NCBI GenBank assembly: GCA_020543525.1
Contig: JAHYIO010000037.1
Span: 2,046,001 to 2,110,000, forward strand
DNA length: 64,000 nt
Reading direction: 5' to 3'
DNA from: Coriolopsis trogii
Taxonomy: Eukaryota; Basidiomycota; Agaricomycetes; Polyporales; Polyporaceae
The notes under the pieces are model-generated. The model made no database searches, was not told the DNA's origin, and was given only the letters and a program-made list of their open reading frames with translations. Below, piece after piece: positions 45,555 to 57,400 of this stretch (position 1 is the stretch's first letter; each line of letters starts with the position of its first letter). The position numbers were made by a program, and so were the translations under genes.

Positions 45555-47159
45555 ATGGAGCTCACCTTCTTCACCGAGTTGGGACAGTCGTTCGTGGTCG
45601 AGATCGACCCGAATATGGAACTGGAGAACGTGATGGCCCTTCTGGAGGCTGAGGTACGCTCTTGAGTCTTTTGCACGAGCTCGTACGCTGAAAGTAATAG
45701 TCGGGGATCTCGATCTCTGACCAAAGTATCTCTTACGAGGGCCGCGATCTCAACAATCCCAAAGCGACCATGCGCGAACTGGGTGTAGGAGATAACGCCA
45801 TGCTGCTACTCAGGAAGAAAGTACATGTTGCAGGCACAGGGAGGTGCGTGGTACTCCCCTCCGAAACACACTTGAACGAGCTCGTGCGAGCTTCACGCTA
45901 CCCAGGTCAATGGAGCAAGACTCGGAAATGATGCGTCTCCAGATTCTCGGAGACCCCGCGTTGATGAGCCAGCTACGAACGGTACGTCTCTCTACCCTTA
46001 CAGGTCCCCAAGAGTACCTTCATCTCCATCCCATGTTCCGCGCATGCCCCAGACCAACCCCGAGATCGCAGACGCCGCTCAAAACAATCCCGCTCGCTTC
46101 GCCGAGCTCCTCCGTCAGACACACCAACGACAGATGGAAGCAGAACGCGAACGTGCACTCCTAGAGACCGATCCGTACAGCATCGAGGCTCAACGCAAGA
46201 TCGAGGAGGCAATCCAGCAGCAGGCTGTCCTTGAGAATCTGGAGCACGCGTTGGAGTATTCTCCGGAAGTCTTCGGACGCGTAACTATGCTATAGTAAGT
46301 GGCATGCTTCCATTATAACGTCTTGGTGTAACACAATTATATTGTAGCATTCCAGTCGAGGTTAACGGCCATCCAATCAAGGCATTCGTAGACAGTGGTG
46401 CTCAAACTACCATCAGTGTGTTCACTTCCTCTCCGACCTCTGTAACAAAACTCATTCTCCTCCCACAGTGAGTCCGGAAGCTGCAGAAGCATGCGGGTAC
46501 GCTCACTCTATCCCACCCCGCAATTTGTTCTTCCATGACCCTCACCTTATTCCCCTCTCCATAGTATCATGCGTCTAGTCGATCGACGCTTCGCAGGCAT
46601 AGCGCAAGGCGTTGGGACAGCGAAAATCCTCGGGCGCGTCCACAGCGCACAACTCAAACTCGCCGACCTCCACCTCCCATGCTCCTTCACCATCATGGAA
46701 GGCCGCGCCGTCGACCTCCTCTTCGGTCTCGACATGCTCAAGGCCCACCAGGCGTGCATCGACCTCGAGAAGAACGTGCTGAGGATCCAGGGCCGCGAAG
46801 TCGGCTTCCTCCCCGAACACGAACTCCCCGAGAAGGCGCGTAACCCAGAGCTCGGCGCCGAGCCCGACGCGTCCGCCTCGGCGTCCGGGTCTGCGGGTGC
46901 TAGCACGAGTGCTGCTCCAGGACCGAGCCACTTCCCGGGCGCGGGCCACACGCTCGGCGCGGCCCCTGCCCCAGTAGGCGCTGGGCGGGGAGCGCCTGCA
47001 CCCTCGGCGCCGCCCACGGCGCGTCCTGCGCAGACTCGTTATCCTGAGGAGCACATCAACATGCTCATTGGGCTCGGTGCGACACGGGAAAGCGCGATAG
47101 CTTCTCTGGAAGCGGCGGGCGGGAATCTGGACGTCGCGGCGTCGCTGCTCTTCCAATAG
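45555..47159 (+). CDS. ddi1: Ddi1, ubiquitin-receptor aspartic protease
   Basis: Ddi1 shuttles or cleaves ubiquitinated proteins for the proteasome. The start at 45555 gives a ubiquitin-like domain (MELTFFTELGQSFVVEID; then ISDQSISYEGRDLNNPK and LGVGDNAMLLLRKK after an intron near 45655-45700). The helical domain follows (MRLQILGDPALMSQLR; NPEIADAAQNNPARFAELL; NLEHALEYSPEVFGRV). The retroviral-type protease domain has the catalytic Asp in AFVDSGAQTTIS and later AGIAQGVGTAKILGRVHSAQ, CSFTIMEGRAVDLLFGLDML and RHQACID-type residues. A Gly/Ala/Pro-rich linker leads to a C-terminal UBA domain (HINMLIGLGATRESAIASLE, NLDVAASLLFQ) and the stop at 47159. Five or six small introns are inferred. All domains of the full-length protein are present. 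Confidence 0.95.
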
Positions 47160-47383
47160 CGTCTTCTTGCAGGCATCGGGGTCATGGGGGCGGCAGCAGC
47201 AATCAAAAGTGAATCGGACTATACAAGAACATGTAGCATGTACACTGTACAACAACAACCATTGCTTGGAACACGAACACGATGGATACAGACGCTATGC
47301 TACAAAGACAGAGTATGAAGCGGAGAGGAGATAGAGCACAGGATAACAGGGAACGGGGAACGGGGTAGACGTTATATTGGAGC

Positions 47384-48641
47384 CTAGATGAGACTGACCG
47401 TGGTTCGGATGAGTCCGCCTCGGAAGTTGCGCATACCTGCAGAGCGGCGCTGGGTCCAGTCGCCCTGCATGCGCGCGAACGCGTCCTGGATGTGTTCCGG
47501 TCTCAGCGCCGTGCGCGGCCCAGACGGGGGGAGAAAGAGCGCGCAAGCGGGCGGCGGCTGGTCCGCGTCGTCTTCCAGGCTCTCCCTCTCCTCGCAACGC
47601 ATGCGTTTCGCGAGACTGGTGAGACCGTGCGCCTTGCGCTTACCGGGTACGTGCGAAGCTCCGGGATGCTGCGGGTACGGATACGCGTCCTCGAGCGACT
47701 TCTTGACTTTCAGTCCACCGACCGTGAGCGAGCGGACCATCTCGAAGGCGAGAAAGCCGACGATGTCGAAGATGTCGTCTCCGGATTTCAGGTCGAACGC
47801 GGAGGGGAGATTGAGGAACTCCCTGAAGCGCTTCGGTTTGCGGTATGTGAAGGAGGCTTGCCGACAGTCCGTATAATGCTGGTACTCTTCGCGCGTCATT
47901 TGTCTCGTGACATCGTCAGCTTCCTGCATGGTGACGATGGAGAATGGGCGTCATGACGAAAGACGAAAGAGAACGACGCGACATACCTTGAGACGTTCAA
48001 TAGACGCTTCGTGCGCCTCGATGTCGTCGTCGTCCTCCTCGTCATCCGCGGGGAGGACGTCGGAGAACATCGTCTTGATCTCCCACGGGAGCTTAATAGT
48101 GATCTTCTGCGCTTTCGTAGCAATCTTGTCTGCGTGGGTCACAAGAAGGGGGTATGTTCACGGCTGGGACATATCGGAGTGGCGTAACCGACGTACCGTC
48201 TCCTGTGTCCTCTGGGTTCTCCTCCTCGCCAGCGTCCTGATCTTTCGCGTCCTGTTCTTTCGCGTCCTGCTCCTTCGCGTGCTTCCGGACGTCCTTCCAC
48301 GAGAGGTACGTTCGGAGCCGGTTCACTTTCGCGCGATCGTGGCGTATGAGGAACATGAGGTCCTCGGTGGACGGGTGGCGCGCGCCGCGCCGGGTGGCCA
48401 GTGCATGGGCTTGCATGATCTGCGCTGGTAAGTACTCACAGTCGCGACAGGAGGTCCGACGGCGACATACGAGCTCGACAAGTTGACTGCGGACGATGTC
48501 CTCCACTAGGTGGGCCGTCTCCGGGTTAGGATTCTGAACCTCTCCAAAGACATACATCATCTGGGATATCTCTTGAGTGTACTTGTACTCTTTATGAGTC
48601 GCGGTCTCGGGCATTTCTGTCGCCTTTGCCGCAGATACCAT
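47384..48641 (-). CDS. spt3: SAGA complex subunit Spt3 (TFIID-18 histone-fold pair)
   Basis: Spt3 is the TBP-contacting subunit of the SAGA co-activator. The start at 48641 (MVSAAKATEMPETATHKEYK) leads to the first histone fold: YTQEISQMMYVFGEVQNPNP, then TAHLVEDIVRSQLVEL. A 51-bp in-frame intron (GTATGT...GCGCAG near 48417-48467) joins IMQAHALATRRGARHPSTED and LMFLIRHDRAKVNRLRTYLS. The acidic linker (DAKEQDAKDQDAGEEENPED) precedes an intron near 48140-48215. A second acidic stretch follows, then the C-terminal histone fold (MTREEYQHYTDCRQASFTYR, FREFLNLPSAFDL, DIFDIVGFLAFEMVRSLT). The Arg-rich end closes at 47384. It is tail to tail with DDI1, with about 225 bp between stops. Confidence 0.93.
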
Positions 48642-49499
48642 GTTGATCCGCGCGGTTGAGACAGTGTTCGAAGACGAGTGGCGGATCGTGGTGGTACTAG
48701 TAGGTAACGGGCAGTATCGAGCGCCTGATGAGGCGCAGCTACCTGCAGCGTGGTATAAGCCCGCAGCTGCCTGTAGCTGCAAACACTTGGTCGTCAAGTT
48801 TTACATATACTCGCGCCGCGAAGGTCTAGTCTCTCAACGAGCGTGTCATGATGATACTCTGTAGCCGATACACAGCTCCTCCGATGAAGAATCATTCCGC
48901 CGGTGCCGCTGTGGTGAGTAGAGGTGGTCCCCGACGCAATGGTGTTTCACTCATGTCGAAAGTTCCTTGCCCCGTCTGCTCGGGCTGTGCTGCGACGCAT
49001 CGTATATATGAACGCAATTGCCCAGAGGATGCAAGCAGGTTTGCGAAGAGATCATGCTCGTCCTTCACCGAAAGTATCAGAAGTACAACTCGCCGTAGTA
49101 CTAGTATCCGCCTTGGTCGAGGCAAAACCCGCTATGCAGCAATAGGCACCACTTTTCTTCCTGTCTCTACCTGGTGCTTGTATCTTCAGTGACAATGAGA
49201 AGCCAGGGCGACAGAAGACGCACAACGAAATCAATGCTATCGTGTTCGGGCGTGAGTATGGCTGCGACAAACCTTGCGCGAGGCAGCTCACCAGTTTGAG
49301 ACCGTTTCGAGCGTCCATATGTAGTCTCTATTCGGGTCTCTATCGATGCAGAAACATGGGTGGAATCACACTGATGGCCAAGCTCTGCAAAGTAATTGTC
49401 AACGGCCGAACGATTGTACTCACTATCGTTCGAGTGGTGACCCTCTGAGTGATTAAGCCGTTCTTAGGGATAGCAGGCGACTGGTGATCGCCTGCTTGC
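48642..49499. other. Intergenic, nothing recognised
   Basis: SPT3 promoter side. Short frames only; no supported feature. Confidence 0.4.
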
Positions 49500-49599
49500 T
49501 GTTGATCACCCAGCTCAGGTCCAGGATCGAGCTTGCCGTCGCGACTTTCTGAACCAAAACCCGCCGTCTCATTGAAGTGTTCCGTCACTCGCGTTGAAT

Positions 49600-50050
49600 G
49601 CCTCGAGTCGCCGGAACCATATCGGCCGTGACGCGCATGGTACTGTGTTGTAAACATCCAGTCTCCGAACCCCTCCGACGTGTGACGTGATCTCGATATG
49701 CGCGAGTACGCTTGTTGCTGTCAAACCTCGTGCTTGCTTGCGCGCGGGACATCCATGTTAAAGGGACACGTTCCAGCATGTGTCCAACTTCTTGTATATT
49801 TGGCGGAAGAGGGAGGAGAAGCCATAGGTCGTGTAAGGGCGGTGTCTGGGACTTCGGGCGTGAATGATATACATAGGATGCGGTAGCAAACCTCAGGGGC
49901 GTGTTTGGCACCAGTGAGGAATACGTACCGTTTGAGCCAGGCTCATCATGGCGCCGTTTATCAGAGAACTGCTCAGGCAGCATCTGCACGGTCTTGATTT
50001 ATGGGCCTATGGACCAGGTGAGGTGGCAGGAGCTCACACAATGATTCTTG
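49600..50050 (-). pseudogene. Decayed gene remnant, unit 1
   Basis: The minus strand here matches another minus-strand stretch at about 57080-57400. Shared blocks include CTGAGCRGTTCTCYGAT, a GTACGT donor after each, and TTACACGACCYAYRGCTTC ahead of CTCTTCCGCCA. One frame reads SLINGAMMSLAQT before the donor and TTYGFSSLFRQIYKKLDTCW after it, but no start-to-stop model can be built. I read it as one half of a duplicated, decayed gene. The family was not identified. Confidence 0.4.
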
Positions 50051-50150
50051 GGGGAGGCTGAGGCCACGCACCTGTGGAGGCATTTAACGTTGTCCTCGAC
50101 AGCAGCACAAAGTTGCCTCCTGCACACAGTACACATTGCGAACGATTCGG

Positions 50151-53100
50151 ACTACGTCCCTCGTGCTTCAGTCGGATAGAGATGTCTTTGACTACCAACG
50201 CGCGTAGCAAACAGCCTTTTCATGAGCCAAAAGACGAACCTAGGTATTTAAGACCTTTGACATTGGCCATCGCATGTCTGTGTCCGTGTCGAAGATGAGC
50301 ATGCCGTGGGACTTCAAGATTGTTGTGCGTCGAAATGATGGATCGCAGCCTGGAGACCAAGTGGGGCAAGTGATGCGTTCGAGCTGAACGAGTCCTACTA
50401 TGTCCTGGGTAGAGTAGAGATGAACAGTCGATATGATTGGGATGAGAGACTAGAGTAGACAGCGGGCTGGCATGACTCCGCGTCGGGTATTGCCTGTTTG
50501 GGCAGGTCACGCTAAGCGCACAGCTGAGTTCGAGTCCGACCACGACGATGATAGGCCCGACGTACGACCACTACCAGCTTGGTTCAGACCGCTGCTGGAG
50601 AGCAAAAGTGTGAGACTCCGTGACTCACCCGGTCTCTCGACTGATGTCGCCAGCCAGGTAGTCGAGGATGGAGGGCGAGCGGGCCGTACCCACTGCGTGA
50701 AGCATCAACGTAACCTCAGCGAGGTTACAGAACATTAGGCAAAGTATCCTAAATAGCCCCGTCGTATCCTAGCTATCCTGTGAGTGTCCTCCAGGCCGGA
50801 TAGGCACGGTATCCCCTCTGGGATAGAATAGACTACAATTGATCTATGTTAGCTATTCCCTTGAGGACATGCAATATGGAACAGCTGACCTCACAAGTTG
50901 CAAGGAAGACTATACTAGGCGTGGATAAGCAGCAGATTGCCAGGGTTGCTCAGGTAGCACCGGAAGATACTTGAGCTAACTCCAGTCTCGTGCGTACTCG
51001 AGGCTGGGCGCTTCATGCGCGCGACAACCTTCCTATTTGGGACTTTCAAGTCGAGCCCTCGCCGTTCATGTTGGTGTTATGCAGAGGCCATTCTGAGCCA
51101 TTCTGTCAATTTTGGGGGGTATACTGCAGGATAGAGTGAATTCCATGCGGAACCAGCAAAGAGTTTGGAGTGGAACTCGCTCTACAATTGTGCCCATGTT
51201 GAGCAAGTTGAAGCGCCCGTATACATAGGCGCGCTCCAAGGCTATCTCTGGGGTATCTCAAGTTGTCCTTGAGCTACTTCTTGTATCTCCGGCCCTCGTC
51301 ATTTCTCGACTCCCTCCCTCCATCGGGACGCGCTAGGTCTCGTCACCATGAGCTGAGTATATGAAGAGACATCTCTATCGCTGTTCCTTCCACCCCGATC
51401 ACTTTGCCTAAGTCTACTTGCACCTGCACGCCGATCCTCCATGCCTCCGCCGTCCGGTCCTTCGCCCCATACCATCGGAAACTTGCAGCCAGACGACTTC
51501 GACGTTTAAGCCTAGACCCGCAGTCAAGAATAGTTTCGTCGTCATCCGAAATCTTCATACGTGCCTTGGTAGGTGAAGAGGACTGGAAGCCGGATGGGGA
51601 GGAGGCGGAGCTGAACGTGAAGGTGGAGATCCATCTCTTCGTTGACGTGATCCCGGTGCGTTTCCATTGTATTCATCAATGCACCGCTCGCTAATTTAGG
51701 TCACAAAAGGGCGAGGAGGAACGATGCTTCGTTGATCCCGACACTTCTGTACTCGCAATGTTGGTGTGGTCCCCGTTCCCGGTCCCTTGTTACTGCTCAA
51801 CTGAACAAGTTTGTAGCAGTCGATCGAGACATTCCTGGGGCTGAAGACGTCCGCGCTACAAGAGACCGTCCTTTCGTGTTCTCCCGGTCTGCGCATTGGC
51901 TCTGCACCCATGCCGCTGCCGCATTGATCTTGATGCCAACGCTTGCCTCCTCTTCTGCTCTTGAGGCTTTGAGTGAGATTCTCTCAAAGATGGACGATCT
52001 TACACCATAGTGCCTATGTGCTCCCTTTCGGTTCGTCTTCACCCAACTGCTGTGTCTCCCCCAAGTCTCTCCAGGTGATGCTGCGCTGGAGTTGGAATTG
52101 CAAGCCGGCATCAGTCTTTACTCGTGAGTCGTTTCGTCAAGGCTGGTCGCTGCATTCACAATCGACGCATCGGCGCGCAATATCGCGGTGTCCCAAGTCG
52201 GGGCGGTGGCCGCATTGTAGTAGAGGCAGGATGGTTGATGTTGTTTTACTGGTTGTTGATGTTGGCCTGAGGATACTGCTCTCATATTGCATCACAGAGA
52301 TACTAGGTTTCTCCTGTACTATATGATAGGAGTACAAATGGATGGGCGTGTGGCTGGGATGCTGAGCAATTTGGCCGGACGTCGGGCAGGAATAGCCGCC
52401 GCCGCCGCCGGCCATATGGTATGACATCATCGCGTGCCGTAGTAGCCACAAGCATTCTTCCGTGTCTCGATGTCCTGAAACCATGGTCAAGGCCTGGCTA
52501 ATCGGAGTATCTGCCGGAGGATACCATCTTGCTAAGTGTCATATCTTGGCCCTATCCCAGAGAGATAGCTGATGTATCACCGTTCGTAGCCCGGCACATG
52601 TTCATGTTGTAGTCTGCCTATCCACACAGTGGTTTCACAGTATGAACCGCCTAGGATACTACGAGGAAAAATGTCCATAACTCTGTGTATCCTCGAGAGA
52701 TGTATCAGATATTTTTGGTCTTGGATACTACAGGCAATTCTGGTTGTCCAAGGCATATACCCCGTTGGATAGAGCGTCACTTCACACAGGTACCTGCCAT
52801 GACCACGCTTTGCTGCACAAGAATCCTGGAATGAGAGAAGAGGCAGTACTTCCACATATTACTACCCCTGCAATGTCATCTTCGTTCAATTCCTAATTCA
52901 CGCTTTGAAAGCCTGTCTGCACCATCAACATCAACTAGATGCTCGCCGTTACGAAGGACGCCGATCTGCTCCTTTTTGAGGTACGTCTTCCAGCCTCTGG
53001 TCACATATTTGTTTTGATACACGTCCTGCCTCAACAAGCAGACTGATATGCTGGACATGATTAGATCGATCGGTTCTCTAGCACCTTCGTGCGGGTCATG

Positions 53101-53339
53101 CACGAGATCTCACAGGTAGATCTCGCGGGATGGAACGAAGGCCGAGAGACCTCAATATGTATGTAATCCATGGTCAACTATGGGCGTGCTGCGCGCTGTG
53201 TAACAAGACACACTGTGATCTCCCTCCCACATCTCCGCTCTCCGAAAATGCAACACGGTGTCTCCCTCTTCGCCGAGCATCGCTCATGGCGGGCTTCCAT
53301 GTTCTCCTACTGACACAGCATTGCTTATAGGCGTCCCGC
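50151..53339. other. Long region without a supported gene
   Basis: About 3.2 kb. The part 50740-50880 is rich in short TATCC/GGATA words on both strands. The part 51350-52020 has an open plus-strand frame (IFIRALVGEEDWKPDGEEAE) without partner exons. This segment is about 2 kb longer than the corresponding spacer of the second HET unit, so it may contain an inserted element. Confidence 0.35.
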
Positions 53340-53466
53340 TCCGAGCGAGTGAGATGAACGCAGGGAGCGCAGGCTTGCGCGCGATCCTCATACGTCACGC
53401 GATGTGAGAACAAAGAGGCGTGCTTCGTGCCGCGTGCCTCGATGAGCGCTGACCCGCGAGGACACC

Positions 53467-53480
53467 GCACGACGTCGTGC
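53467..53480. promoter_or_regulatory. 14-bp palindrome in HET-A promoter block
   Basis: GCACGACGTCGTGC is a perfect palindrome around a GACGTC core of the bZIP/ATF type. It lies in a conserved block of about 130 bp that recurs upstream of the second HET gene, and it is 448 bp before the ATG at 53928. Confidence 0.6.
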
Positions 53481-53927
53481 TCACTCTCCTTCGTCCTGCT
53501 CGCGACTTCTGCCGAATCGAAACTCCCCTCCTTGGAGCGTATTTCTGTTATCCGGACTGATCAACAACTCGTGCGGGTAAGTCTGTCGACTTTGTCCCGT
53601 ACCACTACCACTACCGCGAGAAGCGTCCTGATAGCACCTTTCACTGACAGGTCTCGATCGTCACTGTACCTGCTCTTTAGATCGCAGAGGTCTCGAGTGC
53701 CGTAGTTCTGTGGATCGTCCGGGTGACGCGATCTGCCTTGGCTAGTTTCTGAATCACCTCTCTTTCCCCTTCTCCTGATTCTCCACCAATCGTGCCACGT
53801 CCTTCCTTCGCTCGCGGAAGCTTCGCGCTCTGCAGATACAACGTGTCATCGACGAATCTGACAAGTAGGAGCCGGCTCATCGGTGCTGCAATAGTCATGC
53901 TGATGGTTATAATAGGTATAATCACCC

Positions 53928-56153
53928 ATGTGGCTGCTACACACGACGACCTTGGAGCTCAGGGCGTTTGTCTCCGACATACCCCGATACGCCATTCTCT
54001 CCCACGTCTGGGAGGCCACAGATCATCCGCACATGTTCCAAGAGATGCTGGCCATCTATGCGCAGTGCCGAGTGTCCGGAGGAGACCCCCGCGCGCTGGT
54101 GAACGACAAGGTACGGAACTTCTGCGCCTTCGCGGAGGGTCGGGGCTTCGAATGGGTCTGGCTCGATACCTGCTGTATTGACAAGAGCAGTAGCGCCGAG
54201 CTCTCCGAGGCGATCAACTCCATGTACGTTTGGTACAAGAATGCTGCCACCTGCTTTGCGTTCCTCTGCGACGTTGGCGACGAAGACGACCCGATCTCTC
54301 CCGACTCTGAGTTCCGCCGCTCCCGATGGCATACACGGGGCTGGACGTTGCAGGAGCTCCTCATTCCCCATGACGTGACCTTTGTGTCCCGCCATTGGAA
54401 TGTGTTAGGCACAAAGGCATCGCTGGGAGAGTGTCTCGAAAAGATCACTGGTATCAGTTGGGTCATACTGGTTGGACGTAGCGAGATATCTTCCGTTTGC
54501 GTCGCACAACGCTTTTCCTGGATGTCTCGCCGGGAGACCACTCGCGCCGAAGATCGGGCCTACTCCCTCCTCGGTATCGTTGGCGTCACGATGCCGATCG
54601 TATACGGCGAGGGGCTTGCGCATGCATTCTTCAGACTGCAGAAGAAAATCACCAAGACGACACCGGACCATAGCATATTCGCGGGGGGCGACATCTGTCC
54701 CGATTTCGACGCAGCCGTCACGGCCCTCCTATGGCCAGATCAGCAAGTTGTTCCCGTGATACCATTGCACTCGGAAGCCCTAACGACTACCCCTTCCGAC
54801 TTCGCCTTCTGCGGTGATGTGAAGGACGTGACGTCCATTCGTTCCCTCGTTAGCGAGGGTTGTACATGGACTAGCGAAGGCTTGGTCTCGGACTTCCTCC
54901 TCTCCGACGACTACATGCCATGTCCTGATAGCCAAGACTATGGGATATATGCGGCACTCCTCCCCTATTGCAAAGAGGACGCCCATATTGTGGTCTTCCT
55001 ACGCATGCGTCCCGAGGATGTCTCACGGAGCCCAGCGGTGGTGCCTTTGGCTACCTTGGGGTGCAGCATCAAACTTCAAGATACAGAACACAGCCGCTTT
55101 TACCGCGGAGCCCTCCTTAAAGACTGGTCACCGGATCGCGGTTGTCGTCACGACTTCACGATCACGAAAGTATGCGTCCAGAGTGGAGCCCGCCGACGGA
55201 AGGCGGAGGAGTCTACCGTAACCCCAGGCTCCATACTGGATATACATTTGAAGTTCTCAGAGTTCATCCGCTTTCAATGTTTCAGTACCGTACCTACGGC
55301 GAAGCCCAAGAGCTTTCACGTACCGTACTGGTGTCTTCGTCGTATGGAGGTTGTCAGCGGATTTATTCTCGACGGACGGACTGCAGCCATGAACGGCGAT
55401 GGGCATCGCATCGATTCAAGTGCAATAGACTACGCCGATTTGGATCCAACGCCCCTCGAGATGAAATTCACGAACGCCGTCGCTCGCACAGTTCTGACGA
55501 TCCGTTTCGGTCCCGGTTGTCGCTGCTTAAGCCCGACGCGAGAACACAGTCCGTGGTGGCTGGAAGTCCATCTCCGCGAGCCTCAGGCTGAGAGTGGTGA
55601 GAAGGCGGATGCTCACCTTCGGAACCGCGCGGCCCCAAATGTCTCGAAAGACGGCCGCCTTCTACGGCCGTCGTACGGCGCCGGTCATCCTCCCTGTGCA
55701 TGCATGGGCAAAACGGCCGCTTTCCGTGGCAGGATGTATTTAGACGAACCGAGGAAGCACGAGTATGTGAAGTTCACGGATGGCGCACGCAGCCTCATCG
55801 TCAACAGCAAGTTCCACAAGACGGATACTCCCATGTCATCAAGTCGAAAGGACGACGTCCATGTCGTTATGGCCCTTGTATCTGACGGCTTTAAGAAGGG
55901 AAGCATATCCGTTGACTCCCCTGTGGCCCATGACGGCGAGCATGTCGACACGGAACCTCAGCACTCCGAGGCTACACACCCTGTCTCGCCGTCTCATGAA
56001 GAACCCATTGATTCGCTCCCGGCCGGTGGAGAATCCCCCTTAGCTCTGGATTTCCAACCAGTCCGAGTCGTTCATGACAATTTGTCAGCTATTCGTTACC
56101 TTCTGACGTGGTTTACTGCCAGCCCGGACTACTCGTACGGCTCCCTTGTATGA
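53928..56153 (+). CDS. HET-domain protein A
   Basis: This is an intronless frame of 741 codons starting MWLLHTTTLELRAFVSDIPR. The heterokaryon-incompatibility domain is complete: YAILSHVWE at residues 21-29, FEWVWLDTCCIDKSSSAELS at about 74-93, INSMYVWYKNAAT at about 97-109, and the HTRGWTLQELLIP block at 135-147. AYSLLGIVGVTMPIVYGEG follows at 211-229. The remaining 500 residues are a conserved partner region of unknown fold, shared with the paralogue downstream and ending YSYGSLV. Fungal HET proteins act in non-self recognition and can trigger regulated cell death. No NACHT, ankyrin or WD40 module is visible. The paralogue at 59320-61569 has the same size and orientation. Confidence 0.92.
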   Translation: MWLLHTTTLELRAFVSDIPRYAILSHVWEATDHPHMFQEMLAIYAQCRVSGGDPRALVNDKVRNFCAFAEGRGFEWVWLDTCCIDKSSSAELSEAINSMYVWYKNAATCFAFLCDVGDEDDPISPDSEFRRSRWHTRGWTLQELLIPHDVTFVSRHWNVLGTKASLGECLEKITGISWVILVGRSEISSVCVAQRFSWMSRRETTRAEDRAYSLLGIVGVTMPIVYGEGLAHAFFRLQKKITKTTPDHSIFAGGDICPDFDAAVTALLWPDQQVVPVIPLHSEALTTTPSDFAFCGDVKDVTSIRSLVSEGCTWTSEGLVSDFLLSDDYMPCPDSQDYGIYAALLPYCKEDAHIVVFLRMRPEDVSRSPAVVPLATLGCSIKLQDTEHSRFYRGALLKDWSPDRGCRHDFTITKVCVQSGARRRKAEESTVTPGSILDIHLKFSEFIRFQCFSTVPTAKPKSFHVPYWCLRRMEVVSGFILDGRTAAMNGDGHRIDSSAIDYADLDPTPLEMKFTNAVARTVLTIRFGPGCRCLSPTREHSPWWLEVHLREPQAESGEKADAHLRNRAAPNVSKDGRLLRPSYGAGHPPCACMGKTAAFRGRMYLDEPRKHEYVKFTDGARSLIVNSKFHKTDTPMSSSRKDDVHVVMALVSDGFKKGSISVDSPVAHDGEHVDTEPQHSEATHPVSPSHEEPIDSLPAGGESPLALDFQPVRVVHDNLSAIRYLLTWFTASPDYSYGSLV

Positions 56154-57079
56154 TTGAATCCCAAGTTATGAAGGTATACGTAGGACAACCGCCTTGTGAT
56201 ACTTGAAGCATAGTCTCTGTAGCTGACGGAAAGCGTAGGGTTCATAGTCGATCCCTTTACTAAAACATAGATCTATTGTGAACATTGCGTGCTCTACTGT
56301 TTCACTTGTTCTCCGAGACACCAACTGAGTATGTGAATCCACCTTCCGTCAATACTGTCTTCCTCTATCAGCTCCTCTCCAGAGCACAAACATGAAGTCA
56401 CGTACGGCGTTCTCTCCATGCACCCGGCGCCGCACATAGCAAGAAGGCTCCTCCCTTTCATGAATGCCTGAGCTCACGACCTTTCTCTCCAGCCGAGCTG
56501 TTTGAGGCTGAGGATATTGCAGAAAACAACGTGATTGCGATTGCAGATTGGGACGTGGATATAGACACATAGGCGAACGCAGACGAGTGCTCGTCGACCA
56601 TCTAACCGCAATGCCAGTGGGAACTCGAAGGGGTGAACAACACGTTTACCATGTCCCTGAACGCCCGTGTACTTCTCGCGATGGAGCATGGATCAGTTGC
56701 CGCCCCCTGCACTCGTCTGAGGTATTGGCGGTGGAGACAGGCGAGAATGGGGCCGTCCGTGATGTCCGCATTGCGAGCAGTCGGACCAGATGGGGATAAT
56801 TGTGGGCCGTTTCCAATAGGTCATATTGGGGCCCCCGTCCGCTGCGCTGCCAGTCCGAGTGCGGGATGCCTCTTTCAACCTGAATGGGATACCCTGGACA
56901 ATCGAGTTCGCCTTCCTGCAGCTCGGGATCGTGCGGCGTCCGGCAGCGTTGTTGGGCTCATGCAATATAAGGGATTGCGGTCGTACTAGACTCATAACTC
57001 TTAAAAGCTACAACAGGGAAAGTGGTGACGGGTCTGGGATTCGGGAGAGCGGGTTTGAGAAGAGAAGAGACTCGCCTCT
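56154..57079. other. Intergenic, nothing recognised
   Basis: 3' flank of HET-A. Short overlapping frames only. Confidence 0.4.
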
Positions 57080-57400
57080 GGGCATCTCGACAAAGATCTC
57101 CAATGCGCGGCCAAATGCGCGGCCGAATTCGCGGCTGTCGGTACACGAGAGGTCCTATTCTATGTGCAGCTGTATCTGTTATACGTGGCGGAAGAGCCAC
57201 GCGAAGCTGTGGGTCGTGTAAGATAATGCCTGGCTTTCGAGTGAAGGCTGACATTCGGACCCGTACACGGCAGCAGTGAAAGAACGTACTGTGGAAGGCA
57301 GGCAGGCTTGTCAATGCGGCGCCATCGGAGAACCGCTCAGGTGCGTTTTGGTTGGTCTTGCTTGATAGGCATATGCACGGAGAATATATCTGTTGGCACG
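57080..57400 (-). pseudogene. Decayed gene remnant, unit 2
   Basis: This is the counterpart of the remnant at 49600-50050. The shared blocks occur in the same order and strand: CTGAGCGGTTCTCCGATGGC, a GTACGT site, CTTACACGACCCACAGCTTC, and CTCTTCCGCCACGTATAAC. Frames are broken, with a stop shortly after SPMAPH. It is called a remnant because neither copy gives a full model. Confidence 0.4.

Noticed and set aside
46547..47258. Long minus-strand open frames opposite the end of DDI1
   Set aside because: Shadow of the DDI1 protease, linker and UBA exon, which has clear domain matches.
50470..50560. Possible tRNA (GTTCGAGTCC-like T-loop)
   Set aside because: No matching acceptor or anticodon stems could be drawn around it.
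53937..54671. Minus-strand open frames opposite HET-A
   Set aside because: They mirror the codon structure of the HET gene and carry no motif of their own.
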